Below are positions 35,322 to 44,084 of a DNA stretch of 64,000 nt, in pieces (the first letter of the stretch is position 1; every line of letters begins with the position of its first letter). Made by a program: the position numbers and the translations under genes. The stretch comes from Calothrix sp. HK-06 (GTDB taxonomy: Bacteria; Cyanobacteriota; Cyanobacteriia; Cyanobacteriales; Nostocaceae). Under the pieces are notes generated by a model. That model was given only the letters and a program-made list of their open reading frames with translations. It did not search any database and was not told where the DNA came from. The stretch is taken from the NCBI RefSeq assembly GCF_001904745.1, contig NZ_MRCD01000004.1, forward strand, positions 153,587 to 217,586, written 5' to 3'.

Positions 35322-37799
35322 CTACTCCTTATTGTTTCTCCTAACTTCCTTTAATACATCAGTTATTGGACAGTCTTTGTCATCAAAACTTAATGAAACT
35401 TCATAGCGAGTTAATGGGAACGGTTCTAGGAGTTTACCTTTTTCGTGACTTTCGAGGCGCCACCATAACGTTTGGACTGCTACTTGTTTGGTATCATCGA
35501 ATTCAAAGGTAATTTCGGCAAGATTGTTAACACCAACAACTTCTTTACCATGTCCCCATAGTCCTTTATACTCGTGATGGTTTTTTGCCATTGATAAATA
35601 ATGGTTTAATGGTTTTAAACGGTCTTGTCGAGGTAAGGGAGCTACAATTGATTGCGTGTTATGTAAGTTAGGATGAGATGAATAATGGAGATTCTCTAAT
35701 TTAGCTGGCAAAAAATCTATACGATACCACCATTCAGGTTTTTTAGTAATATCGGGCAGTCTAAACCAACTACGTTCTTCAACTATATTAATTAGTGCAG
35801 GACTTTTATCGATGTGCAAAGGTAGACATTGCATAAAATCATCGGTGTATGTACATACTACCCCAACTTCTTGCTTTTTCGCTTCTGGGTTAGACCATCC
35901 TAAAATTTCAGCTTTGGGGTGATAGTCTATTAATTGGAATGGCACAAAACCTTTGAGGTGTAACGAGTAACTTCCACCTGGTTCGCGTTTCTCGTTTCGC
36001 AGTGAACTACTGGTAAACTGAGCTATGACTAATTGTGGGTTTGCTGGTAGTGGAAACTCGAATGGTTGGGTTGCTGAATATTGTAAGCGTGCGGAGAAAC
36101 TATAGTGAACATCACCACTAAGCATGACGATGCGACTACTTTGTCTTGGTGTTCGCAGTGCTAAACGTGCGATAAATTTTTCAAATGAAGAAGCTTGTAG
36201 TCCCCATGCTTCTGGGTCAAACCCCCAAGCAGCAGTACCTAATTTTTCAGCAACTGAAGAAGCTGACTTTTGAATACCTTCGAGAAAAGGTAAACCTACA
36301 ACGGGACTAGGTGAGATAACTATTGTAACTTTATTGTCGTCGGATATTTCGGGGAGTTGTTGTTCTAAAGCTTCGTCGCTTAAAAGTTCTGGAAAGTCAA
36401 AGTCTTCACCAGGAAAACCTCTTAAAGTGCGGGTGTCGAGAAATATGACTTCGTAACCGGGACCTGTAACTGTGTAATTCCAATTTATACTATTATCTAT
36501 ATGCGGCAGGCGCCTGGGGTTAGTTTTTCTAATTTCTGTAACAGTGGGTAAACCAAGTCGTTTGGAAATTTCGGTTTCGGAGTCAGGGTCATTGCCTTTA
36601 CTCTTCGACCAAGTTTGCAACGCTTCCAAAAGTGCTACACCAGGTTTATCGTTGCTAAACTCTAATGGTGTATTACCCCAAGCTTGGCAAATGCTATATC
36701 CTAGTAAACCATTTTGAATGATACGGCGCCCAAGTGGTTTAGAAAGAACACGGTCGCACCATGCCATATTCAAATTCCAGTCGTCAGTAATTTCATGGTC
36801 ATCGAATATCATGTATGTAGGGATATTCGCTAACGCACGTCGTACTTGTTTAATAGTTGCAACAAATTCCTTAAGATAAGTAACTTCTGTATCAAAATCT
36901 GATTCTTTTTGTTTATCCTGACTTGTTGCTTCGAGTAAGTAAATATCGCTATACTGTGGAAAATTTTCAACATTAACCCAAAGTACATCACTCCAAGCAA
37001 ACAAATACATTGCCATAAATTCGCCAAATGTAAATAAATGGCTTTTAGCAATATTAGTAATTCGATTCAACTTATCTAAACTAGCTGTCAACCCAGCAAT
37101 ATTTGTAGCTAAATTATTACGTTGACCTGGTTTAAGCTCATCTAAATTTGTTACACCTGGTAAAGGTTCTGACCATCCTAAAAGTGTTTCTGCTGCATCC
37201 ATAAGCATAAACAACAAAGCATCGGCAACATCATCTACATAAATTTGGTCACCTGTAAGAAAAAGCTGATGTGGACGTTGTTCTACTGACATAGCTAGAG
37301 CTTCACGTATCATTTTATCCAAGCTCGCCATTGCATCCAAGCTTTCACCATGAGGCTTGCGACAAGAACCATGAATAATACGTAAATCATTTATGTCATT
37401 AGGAGGAAGCGCAAAAGAAGGTAAATTATATTCAGAATGTACATCTGAATACGCGATTTGTAAAATAGAACCTTCAGAATTTAAAACCCCAGGAGTGCTT
37501 AAAGTTTCACCAGGATTAAAAGCTATATTATATAGATAACTTTCACCGTTTCTAAGTATGGAATAATTAGATTGTGCAGTAATCGCGACAACATGTAAAT
37601 TATCGCCAACTTGTATAGTCTTTTGTCTAGCAGTAATTAAAGCATTTTTATTAACATCTAAAATTACTAAAGTTACCGTGCGACTTTCTTTCAAAGCAAT
37701 CCACACAGTCACCGAATAGTTGTCAGTTCGTCGTAGAATAGGCCCAGCGAGAACTAAGGGGAGTGTATTAATTCGTTCTCGTAACGGAATCCAGTTCAT
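35322..37799 (-). CDS. PhoD-like alkaline phosphatase/phosphodiesterase family protein
   Basis: 825 aa, longer than classical PhoD. An N-terminal beta domain (TVWIALKESRTVTLVILDV) is followed by the metal-binding core: IIHGSCRKPHGE at about 143, LFLTGDQIYVDDVADALLFML near 183 (Asp, Asp), MIFDDHEITDDWNLN near 323 (Asp-His) and MLSGDVHYSFSARL near 560 (Asp-x-His). About 230 further residues of beta-rich sequence follow. There is no clear Tat or Sec signal, so it may be cytoplasmic. It should hydrolyse phosphate esters using calcium/iron. The TolC-like gene starts 8 bases after its stop, so the two probably form an operon. Confidence 0.85.
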   Translation of the reverse strand: MNWIPLRERINTLPLVLAGPILRRTDNYSVTVWIALKESRTVTLVILDVNKNALITARQKTIQVGDNLHVVAITAQSNYSILRNGESYLYNIAFNPGETLSTPGVLNSEGSILQIAYSDVHSEYNLPSFALPPNDINDLRIIHGSCRKPHGESLDAMASLDKMIREALAMSVEQRPHQLFLTGDQIYVDDVADALLFMLMDAAETLLGWSEPLPGVTNLDELKPGQRNNLATNIAGLTASLDKLNRITNIAKSHLFTFGEFMAMYLFAWSDVLWVNVENFPQYSDIYLLEATSQDKQKESDFDTEVTYLKEFVATIKQVRRALANIPTYMIFDDHEITDDWNLNMAWCDRVLSKPLGRRIIQNGLLGYSICQAWGNTPLEFSNDKPGVALLEALQTWSKSKGNDPDSETEISKRLGLPTVTEIRKTNPRRLPHIDNSINWNYTVTGPGYEVIFLDTRTLRGFPGEDFDFPELLSDEALEQQLPEISDDNKVTIVISPSPVVGLPFLEGIQKSASSVAEKLGTAAWGFDPEAWGLQASSFEKFIARLALRTPRQSSRIVMLSGDVHYSFSARLQYSATQPFEFPLPANPQLVIAQFTSSSLRNEKREPGGSYSLHLKGFVPFQLIDYHPKAEILGWSNPEAKKQEVGVVCTYTDDFMQCLPLHIDKSPALINIVEERSWFRLPDITKKPEWWYRIDFLPAKLENLHYSSHPNLHNTQSIVAPLPRQDRLKPLNHYLSMAKNHHEYKGLWGHGKEVVGVNNLAEITFEFDDTKQVAVQTLWWRLESHEKGKLLEPFPLTRYEVSLSFDDKDCPITDVLKEVRRNNKE

Positions 37800-37852
37800 G
37801 CATCATTGATTAGGAGTACACTTCGAGTATATTTCGCCTTTCCTCAAATGTG

Positions 37853-39226
37853 TCAACTATGAATTCTCTTATCTCTGTGTTCTCGCTGTCTCTGTGGTAA
37901 AATAAAACCTCCCAAAACCTGTAGAATAATTTTTGGATGATAAAGTGCAAGTGGTGACTTCAATAAATGAGAAACTTCAGTAAACAAGCTGTATAAACTT
38001 TGGTCAACACTAACATTCGCTATGAGTTTACGATTGTACCATCCAATAAAATCTAAGATAAAGTTGCTTTTACTAGGTTTGGCGCCTGTAGTTGTGGGAA
38101 ACTGAGAATCTTGCTGTGTTGCCAGCATCCAGTGCAACTGGTTACTTTTAGCTAACCGTTGTTGAAAGCGTGAAGTCACCAATTTATTTGTTTGCAGCCA
38201 ATCTCGTAATACCATAGCCGATAAAGCACTAACTGTCATCCCTTGTCCGTAAACAGGACATAATGCACAAACAGCATCACCCAAAGCAATAAAACCAGTT
38301 GGCATTTCTATTTTCTCATAATGGCGCCAACGGTTAGTAGTAGCACGGTGAGCATATATGGGTGAAGTGGGTTCAGCATTTTTTATCGCTTCATAAAATT
38401 CTGGACTTGCCAAAGTATGAGCAAACTCCAAAAACCCTGCATCATTCAATGGTGGATAGTCATGTCCATAACCACCAAGCGTTGCTATCCATTCTCCATT
38501 TTCAATTTTAGCTAAATATCCCAAGCGTTTATTATGAGGCGCCTGTTGGGCAATTAGCATTACTTTCCAATCACCAGTAAAATGGGTAGGTTGCTTGTAG
38601 CGTCGAGTTGCATAACCTAAAAATGGATTAATAACAGTTTCAGTAGGGATTGCAAAACCTAATTCCTTTAACCACTGCGGAGCATTAGACGCGCGTCCAC
38701 TGGCATCAACTACCAAATCAGCCGATAATTCTTGTATATTACCGCTAGCTATATCTTGTATTTTTAGACCCGTGACTTGCATATTCTCCAAGTCACCAAT
38801 TAAACCAATAACACGATGCTCCTCAACAAACTTGATATTTGCTATCTCGCGTAACTGCGTGCGAACTGCCCATTCCAGTAGTGGACGTGAACAAGTGAAA
38901 GAAACTACATCAGAAACAGTATCTAGTTTTGGACTCCAATTTCCACGGGCAAAGTAATGAAACTCGCGCACCCAATCAATTTTTTGGGCGCCTTTTGTGC
39001 TAAGTTCTACACCAATACTAGGGAAAAACTCTTCAAGAATTCGATAACCCCGTGTTAGTAGTACATGTGGCTGCACAGATTGTGGTACACCTCTACGCTT
39101 CTCAGGATATAAGGGTAATTTATCGCGTTCGATAATTGTCACCGAAGCAAAATGGTCACTTAGAACGCGCGCTGATAGTAATCCTGCTATACTGGCGCCG
39201 ATTACAATTGCATGTTCGCGCTTCAT
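37853..39226 (-). CDS. FAD-dependent monooxygenase/oxidoreductase
   Basis: 457 aa. The N-terminal Rossmann motif AIVIGASIAGLLSARVLSDHFASVTIIERD binds FAD, LVVDASGRASNAPQWLKELG (about 167-186) is the DG/GR-type motif, and FIALGDAVCALCPVYGQGMTVSALSAMVL (about 306) is the GD motif with ribityl contacts. This is the group A flavoprotein hydroxylase / geranylgeranyl-reductase-like fold. The substrate is unknown. Complete length. The C-terminus is basic (PQRQREHRDKRIHS) and its last codons reach a low-complexity region. Confidence 0.85.
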   Translation of the reverse strand: MKREHAIVIGASIAGLLSARVLSDHFASVTIIERDKLPLYPEKRRGVPQSVQPHVLLTRGYRILEEFFPSIGVELSTKGAQKIDWVREFHYFARGNWSPKLDTVSDVVSFTCSRPLLEWAVRTQLREIANIKFVEEHRVIGLIGDLENMQVTGLKIQDIASGNIQELSADLVVDASGRASNAPQWLKELGFAIPTETVINPFLGYATRRYKQPTHFTGDWKVMLIAQQAPHNKRLGYLAKIENGEWIATLGGYGHDYPPLNDAGFLEFAHTLASPEFYEAIKNAEPTSPIYAHRATTNRWRHYEKIEMPTGFIALGDAVCALCPVYGQGMTVSALSAMVLRDWLQTNKLVTSRFQQRLAKSNQLHWMLATQQDSQFPTTTGAKPSKSNFILDFIGWYNRKLIANVSVDQSLYSLFTEVSHLLKSPLALYHPKIILQVLGGFILPQRQREHRDKRIHS

Positions 39227-39293
39227 AATATAGGTTTGTGTAAGTTATTAAACTATTAAGTTATGTAATCTAATTATACAGCTTTGAATATGA

Positions 39294-39312
39294 CCCCCCT
39301 TAAAAAGGGGGG
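39294..39312 (-). terminator. CCCCCCTT/AAGGGGGG hairpin after the multicopper oxidase gene
   Basis: 8-bp perfect stem with a 3-base loop, 36 bases past the stop codon at 39348-39350 on the minus strand. It is of the same class as the double hairpin at 28509. There is no strong U-run, so its terminator function is likely rather than proven. Confidence 0.55.
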
Positions 39313-39347
39313 ATAAAACTATTGTACTAAAATATGCTTGATCGAAA

Positions 39348-40841
39348 TTATAGTGATGGCGCCGGAAGTGGTTTCGGTGGCGCCGACATTGGGTCTATAC
39401 CACCTTGTCCGACTTCAAACTGGCTCATCATGTCGTGGTCTTCGTGAACCATATTATGGCAATGAAACATATACTTGCCCGTTTGAGGTTTAAACTTCCC
39501 AATTATTCGCACTGTCTCGTTTTCACCAACGTAGAAGACATCTTTCAAGCCACGCTCGTAAGCAAAAGGAGGCTGACCATTGCGGTCAATAATTTGACCC
39601 TCAATGAGGTGAAGGTGAACTGGATGAAACCATAATCCTGAAGTGTTTTGTAGTTTCCAAATCTCGACCTGTTCCAGTTGTGGGTTTGCGTCTACTCTGT
39701 TTTTATCCCATCCCTTATCGTTGATGAGCCACATTCGATTACTCTGAGCAAATATAAACTCCCGCGTTATTACAGCGTCTGATTCTGAAAGAAATGCAAT
39801 ATTGCGTAATGTGCTGGGAATAGAACTGTTATCTACTTCAGAACGCACAACGTCAAAACGCATAATCTTGTTTGTATTGCCAGTATTATCGTTATTGGGG
39901 AGTCCTAGATTTTGCAGTTCTACTTGAGTTCCTATAGAGTATTTGGAGAAGTCAATAATCAAGTCATATCGCTCTGCCATTCCAAGACGCATATCTTTCG
40001 TATTCACTGGTGTAGGCATTAACCCACTATCTGTACCAATGACAATCAAGTCATCACCTGTACTCAGAGCTAGTTTGTAAGAACGAGAAATTGATGCGTT
40101 TAACACACGAAAGCGGTACTTGCGGTTAGCAACTTCCATACGAGGCCAAGGGACACCGTTGACTGTAATTACCTCCCCCATCACACTATGTTGAGCTTGG
40201 TCATCAAAAATCAGTGAACCATCAGCAGCGAATTTCAGATCGCGAATAATCAGAGGAATATCATAATCTCCAGACGGGAGTCGCAAATTCAGTTCCTCGT
40301 CATCCTGAACAATATACATCCCCACCAAACCCATGTAGGCATTGAAAGAAGTCTTTCCAATCGCATGGTCGTGGTACCACATAATAGAGGCAACGCTGTT
40401 GGGATAGACATAATCCTTGTAAAATCCCGGAGATATCAAATCTTCAGCGTAGCCATCATACTGAGGTAGAGATGGCATTCCATGCAAATGAACTGATGTA
40501 TCTACACTAAGATTATTAATAAATCTGACAACAGATTGCCGCTGCTTGCGTTGTTTAATCGTGGGTCCTGGAAAGATACCGTTATAGCCCCAAATCTGAG
40601 TTGTTCGTCCTGGTAAAATCTCTAAGAGAGCCGTCTGCATTGCTATCTGATAGTAGTCAGTGCTTGAATCGCTACGCACAGGGTTTAATACTGGTGGTTT
40701 ACGGAAGGCAAGTGTAAAAGGTTCTACTCGCTCATCAGTTCTTTGAGCATATCCCCGATACTGAAGTCCTATAGGTAGCAAAATACCACCACCCGCAAGC
40801 GCTGCAATCTTTAATAATTCACGCCTAGTTACTTTCTTCAT
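39348..40841 (-). CDS. Tat-exported multicopper oxidase
   Basis: 497 aa. The N-terminus has a twin-arginine signal (TRRELLKIAALAGGGILLPIGL). Three cupredoxin domains follow with all four copper-ligand motifs: HLHGMPS (about 116), MWYHDHAIG (about 155), WFHPVHLHLIEG (about 405) and FHCHNMVHEDHDMM (about 458; the Cys and flanking His bind the type-1 copper, and the Met is the axial ligand). Oxidation of metals or phenolics coupled to O2 reduction is expected; CotA/bilirubin-oxidase-like. It is alone, with an AT-rich 760-base upstream region. Confidence 0.93.
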   Translation of the reverse strand: MKKVTRRELLKIAALAGGGILLPIGLQYRGYAQRTDERVEPFTLAFRKPPVLNPVRSDSSTDYYQIAMQTALLEILPGRTTQIWGYNGIFPGPTIKQRKQRQSVVRFINNLSVDTSVHLHGMPSLPQYDGYAEDLISPGFYKDYVYPNSVASIMWYHDHAIGKTSFNAYMGLVGMYIVQDDEELNLRLPSGDYDIPLIIRDLKFAADGSLIFDDQAQHSVMGEVITVNGVPWPRMEVANRKYRFRVLNASISRSYKLALSTGDDLIVIGTDSGLMPTPVNTKDMRLGMAERYDLIIDFSKYSIGTQVELQNLGLPNNDNTGNTNKIMRFDVVRSEVDNSSIPSTLRNIAFLSESDAVITREFIFAQSNRMWLINDKGWDKNRVDANPQLEQVEIWKLQNTSGLWFHPVHLHLIEGQIIDRNGQPPFAYERGLKDVFYVGENETVRIIGKFKPQTGKYMFHCHNMVHEDHDMMSQFEVGQGGIDPMSAPPKPLPAPSL

Positions 40842-41602
40842 GATTAACCTCCTAAATAAGGAAGCTATATAAATTTGATTAGTTTAATAACTGTTAAAAA
40901 TTTTTAACTGTGTATTTTTTTTCACAATGTAATTATTACAGAAATAAAATCATGCCTTATTATACTTTTGTCAAGAAATGAAAATAAATATAAAGTTCTA
41001 AAAAACAGTTATTAAAAACAAATTTTAAGAAAAGTTACATTTTTATCATTAATACCTTTTTAACTACACTCATTAGTGAGATATAAAGGTGTCAGGAAAA
41101 ATAGTGTTCCTTTGAGCCATAAAGGCTGATTTGTGCAGTATATTCGTGGTAAAGTGATTAAAATCTTTATTTAAAGGCATTTTAGGTTAAATTAGCTGTT
41201 ATTTAGCTGAATATATACTAAATATTCAATAATTTCTAATTTTTATCAAAATAATCTTATTTACAGTAAAAGCTTACTATTGAAAAAATGAAGCAAAAAT
41301 TTAATAAAAGTTTATTTTATCAAACCGCTATTGTTAATTTTATTTAAATAAATGTAATAAAAAGAAATGGTCTCAATTTTTACGTTTTGTAAAGATTACA
41401 TTTCTCAAGAAAAAAAATCAAAAAATAACGAAAAATATGGCAATAACATTTCTGATAGTTAGAGTATGTGTACTTTGGTAGGAGATAGTTTAAACAAGCG
41501 TTTTTTTACATAGTATTTAATTACTATCAAAGCGATAAAGTAGTTACCAGCTTTGCTTTGTCTGTGTGTAAGGCGCCAAAAATACTTTTATAAGGGTGAT
41601 GC
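40842..41602. other. AT-rich intergenic region
   Basis: About 760 bases, very AT-rich with long A and T runs and no open frame of note. It contains the leftward promoter of the multicopper oxidase gene. One GGCGCC lies near 41573. I see no RNA gene or repeat structure here. Confidence 0.5.
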
Positions 41603-42231
41603 ATGAAGCGAGATTCTATATTCTACAAACTTTTCCAGCAATCTCCATCTCTACTATTCCAAGTACTCAAAACTCCATCACCAAATGCGGATGCTTACAG
41701 ATTTGACTGTGTGGCTATCAAAGAGCTGAAGTTTGAAATTGATGGTATATTCTTGCCACCAGAAACCGAGGAACCTGGAACTGTGTATTTTTGTGTTCAC
41801 GTAGCGTGCCGTAAGGCATAGTCCAGTTTCAGAAAGATGAGATGTTATATGAAAGATTAATTGCTGAATCTTCGCTTTACTTCTACCGCAACCGTGAAAA
41901 ATTTAGCCACTGGCAAGCTGTTGTAATTTATCCATCGCAGAGCATTGAACAAAGTGATGTCCACCCACATCGCTCATTTCTTAATGGCGGGCAAGTACAT
42001 GTAGTATATTTGAACAAAATAGGGAATATTCGCACCTTGCCGATATGGGTGGCGCTAATGGTGCTAACGAGGTTGAGTGAAAAAGTGGCGCCACAAGAAG
42101 CTAAATATTTGCTGGAACCCTCACAGCAAGAACCGGAAGCATTGAGTGGCGCCATAATGGAAATGATAACGTCGATAATGGTTTACAAATTTGAACACGT
42201 TCCAAGCAGGTTTGCAATGCCAAGTTTCTAA
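41603..42231 (+). pseudogene. Rpn/DUF2887 family gene split by a small repeat insertion
   Basis: The first frame (MKRDSIFYKLFQQSPSLLFQVLK...FEIDGIFLPPETEEPGTVYF) and the second (from LYERLIAESSLYFYRNREKFSHWQAVVIYPS to the end) are consecutive parts of one DUF2887/Rpn-type protein. Members read VYFVEVQFQ-DE-LYERL at the joint, and QFQKDEMLYER is still present in the second frame upstream of its ATG. The 26 bases at 41796-41821 replace the VE codons, shift frame and introduce a TAG. The intact family is about 210-280 aa and is linked to recombination-promoting nucleases. Confidence 0.8.
41796..41821. repeat. 26-bp dispersed repeat inserted in the Rpn/DUF2887 gene
   Basis: TTCACGTAGCGTGCC and GTAAGGCATAG form the insert. 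This is the well-known Nostocales repeat type GCGTAGCGTGCCGTAGGCATAG. It lies exactly where the protein alignment breaks, so it is the cause of the frameshift. Confidence 0.75.
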
Positions 42232-42265
42232 GTTTTTTGTAGAATTAGAATGTAAAAAATAGCAA

Positions 42266-42493
42266 ATGATGATACCAATGACACAGATTTATAGATTAGA
42301 ACAAGCAATAGAAAATGTAGAAGCATTATCACTAGAAGAGCAAGAAACACTGATTAATGTGGTAAAGCGAAGACTAATAGAAAAGCGCCGAGATAAAATA
42401 GCATCTAATATTGCTCAGTCACAGCTAGAATATGACTCAGGTAAAGTGTTCCGTGGGACAATTGATGAAATAATGGACGAGTTAAGCAAGTGA
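42266..42493 (+). CDS. RelB/DUF2281-like antitoxin of a RelE pair
   Basis: 75 aa (or 71 from the Met at codon 5). It is helical and acidic with IENVEALSLEEQETLINVVKRRLIEKRRDKIASNIAQSQLEYDSGKVFRGTIDEIMDELSK. This arrangement (LSxEEQ-xLI-xxxRRL, then a GTIDEIMDEL tail) is common for cyanobacterial antitoxins that precede RelE/ParE genes. It overlaps the toxin start by 4 bases (GTGA), indicating coupled translation. The toxin gene has an early stop, so the antitoxin may now be without a partner. Confidence 0.75.
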   Translation: MMIPMTQIYRLEQAIENVEALSLEEQETLINVVKRRLIEKRRDKIASNIAQSQLEYDSGKVFRGTIDEIMDELSK

Positions 42494-42774
42494 AAAGCTT
42501 AGTTTTTGGTTCTTCCTTCAAACGAGCATTCAAGCGGTTAATAAAGCGGCAGCCAGAGTTGCAACAAAGGATTAAAGAACGGCTTGCGCTTCTACCAACT
42601 GATCCGTTTGAACCATTGTTAGAAACGCACAAGCTTAAAGGTAAATTAGCTGGCACTTGGTCATGCTCGGTTGACTATGACTGCAGAATAGTGTTCTAGT
42701 TCGTAGAAAACTTAGAAACTCAAGAAGAAGAAATTCTACTAATTGATATCGGTAGTCATGACGAGGTGTATTAA
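42490..42774 (+). pseudogene. RelE/StbE-type toxin gene with an in-frame amber stop
   Basis: The first 69 codons read MKSLVFGSSFKRAFKRLIKRQPELQQRIKERLALLPTDPFEPLLETHKLKGKLAGTWSCSVDYDCRIVF, a RelE-fold ribosome-dependent RNase. A TAG at 42697-42699 follows. The same frame then continues FVENLETQEEEILLIDIGSHDEVY and ends in TAA. The family ends CRIVFEF--...E-IL-IDIGSHDEVY, so the TAG replaces a Glu-type codon. The last beta strands and the C-terminal His/Tyr residues are lost, so the toxin is probably dead. Start is GTG 42490. Confidence 0.8.
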
Positions 42775-42779
42775 ATAAT

Positions 42780-42807
42780 GTAGAGACGTTACATGTAACG
42801 TCTCTAC
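42780..42807. repeat. 28-bp GTAGAGACG-family palindrome
   Basis: GTAGAGACGTTACA and its exact reverse complement, a perfect palindrome. It lies between the convergent relE remnant and peptide permease genes. Confidence 0.85.
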
Positions 42808-42825
42808 CAGGTTGTATGTTAATTG

Positions 42826-43854
42826 TTAATACCTAATACGTGGGTCTACGTAGGCGTTAAGGATGTCGATGGTGATGCTTGCCATTACTACTATGGTGCC
42901 GAAGAATACCATGATTCCTTGTACGGTTGGGTAGTCGCGTTCGTTGATGGCTTCAAATAAGCGGTTTGCGAGACCGGGCCATGAGAACGTGACTTCGGTG
43001 AGGACGGCGCCACCTAGTAGGGAAGCGAAGGTCAAGCCTAGAACGGTGATGACTGGAATTAGGGCGTTTTTTAAGGCGTGGGAGAAGAGAATTTTGTTTT
43101 CGGCGATGCCTCTTGCTCTTGCGGCTTCTACGTAGTCTGATTGTAGTGTTTGTTTGAGGTTGACTCTAACGATGCGCTCGAAGATGCCGCTTAATAGTAT
43201 TCCTAGGGTACAGCTTGGTAGTATTAAATATTTGATTGCTGTAAAGAACTCGACAAATTTACCATGAAGCAAACTATCTATAGTATATAAACCTGTGAGT
43301 TTTGCAGGCGCCTCTAAGGTTACGGGAAAGCGACTTCCTAATGGTAGTATATCTAAACTAACAGCGAAGATTAATTGTAATAACATTCCTGCCCAAAACA
43401 TTGGCAGGGCATAAGTAATAATGCCAAATAATCTACCACCGATATCAAGTGAGGTACCAGGACGTGAAGCAGAAAGTGTACCAACGGCAATACCAACTAG
43501 TAATGCCACGATGATACTAAATACTGCTAACTCAGCAGTTGCGGGGAAGTGTTCACCGATAATATCCCAGACGCTTTTACCGCGACTTGATATAGATTTA
43601 CCCATGTCCAATTTGAAAATCAAGTTTCCCAAGTAGTTGAGATATTGTAAAGGCAAGGGTAAATCTAATCCTAGTTGTTTCCGCATTGCTTCTTTTGCAC
43701 TATCAGGCGCCCGACCACCAAGAATAGCATCAACAGGGTCGCCAGGTGTTGCACGCAGTAACAAAAACACCATTGTGACAATTGTTAGTATTTGTAGTGG
43801 CGCCAGTAGTAATCGCGTCACCACATAATATGTAAGAGCCTTTGAACGAGACAT
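42826..43854 (-). CDS. Peptide/nickel-type ABC transporter permease (DppB/OppB-like)
   Basis: 342 aa with six membrane helices. The N-terminal LLLRATPGDPVDAILGG is the family's periplasmic entry, and the cytoplasmic EAA loop reads EAARARGIAENKILFSHALKNALIPVITVLG. It forms the channel for oligopeptides or similar solutes with a DppC-like partner and ATPases, none of which is nearby. The binding-protein gene lies 226 bases upstream in the same direction, with a dispersed repeat between them. Confidence 0.92.
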   Translation of the reverse strand: MSRSKALTYYVVTRLLLAPLQILTIVTMVFLLLRATPGDPVDAILGGRAPDSAKEAMRKQLGLDLPLPLQYLNYLGNLIFKLDMGKSISSRGKSVWDIIGEHFPATAELAVFSIIVALLVGIAVGTLSASRPGTSLDIGGRLFGIITYALPMFWAGMLLQLIFAVSLDILPLGSRFPVTLEAPAKLTGLYTIDSLLHGKFVEFFTAIKYLILPSCTLGILLSGIFERIVRVNLKQTLQSDYVEAARARGIAENKILFSHALKNALIPVITVLGLTFASLLGGAVLTEVTFSWPGLANRLFEAINERDYPTVQGIMVFFGTIVVMASITIDILNAYVDPRIRY

Positions 43855-43898
43855 AAGATTTTAATTAGATTTCATAATGGTAAATTAGCCAAAATACC

Positions 43899-44084
43899 GT
43901 AGAGGCGGGTTAACCCATAAACATCATCAAAGACGAAAACATTGTAAACCCGCCCCCATCACAACCATCAAAAATGAAAAATTATTCGCGCTATCCCTAA
44001 CATGTGGGCGCCTGACAATCTTGACCAGGGCGGGTTTCGGTTAATTTTGATGAATGTGTGGTTTGTAGGTTAACCCGCCCCTAC
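43899..44084. repeat. GTAGAGGCGGGTTAACC...GGTTAACCCGCCCCTAC inverted repeat
   Basis: 17-base outer arms (43899-43915 and 44068-44084) match with one mismatch and enclose inner CGGGTTT/AAACCCG arms. The right arm overlaps the last codon of the binding-protein gene and supplies its TAG stop. A related element is at 49056-49117. Confidence 0.7.
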
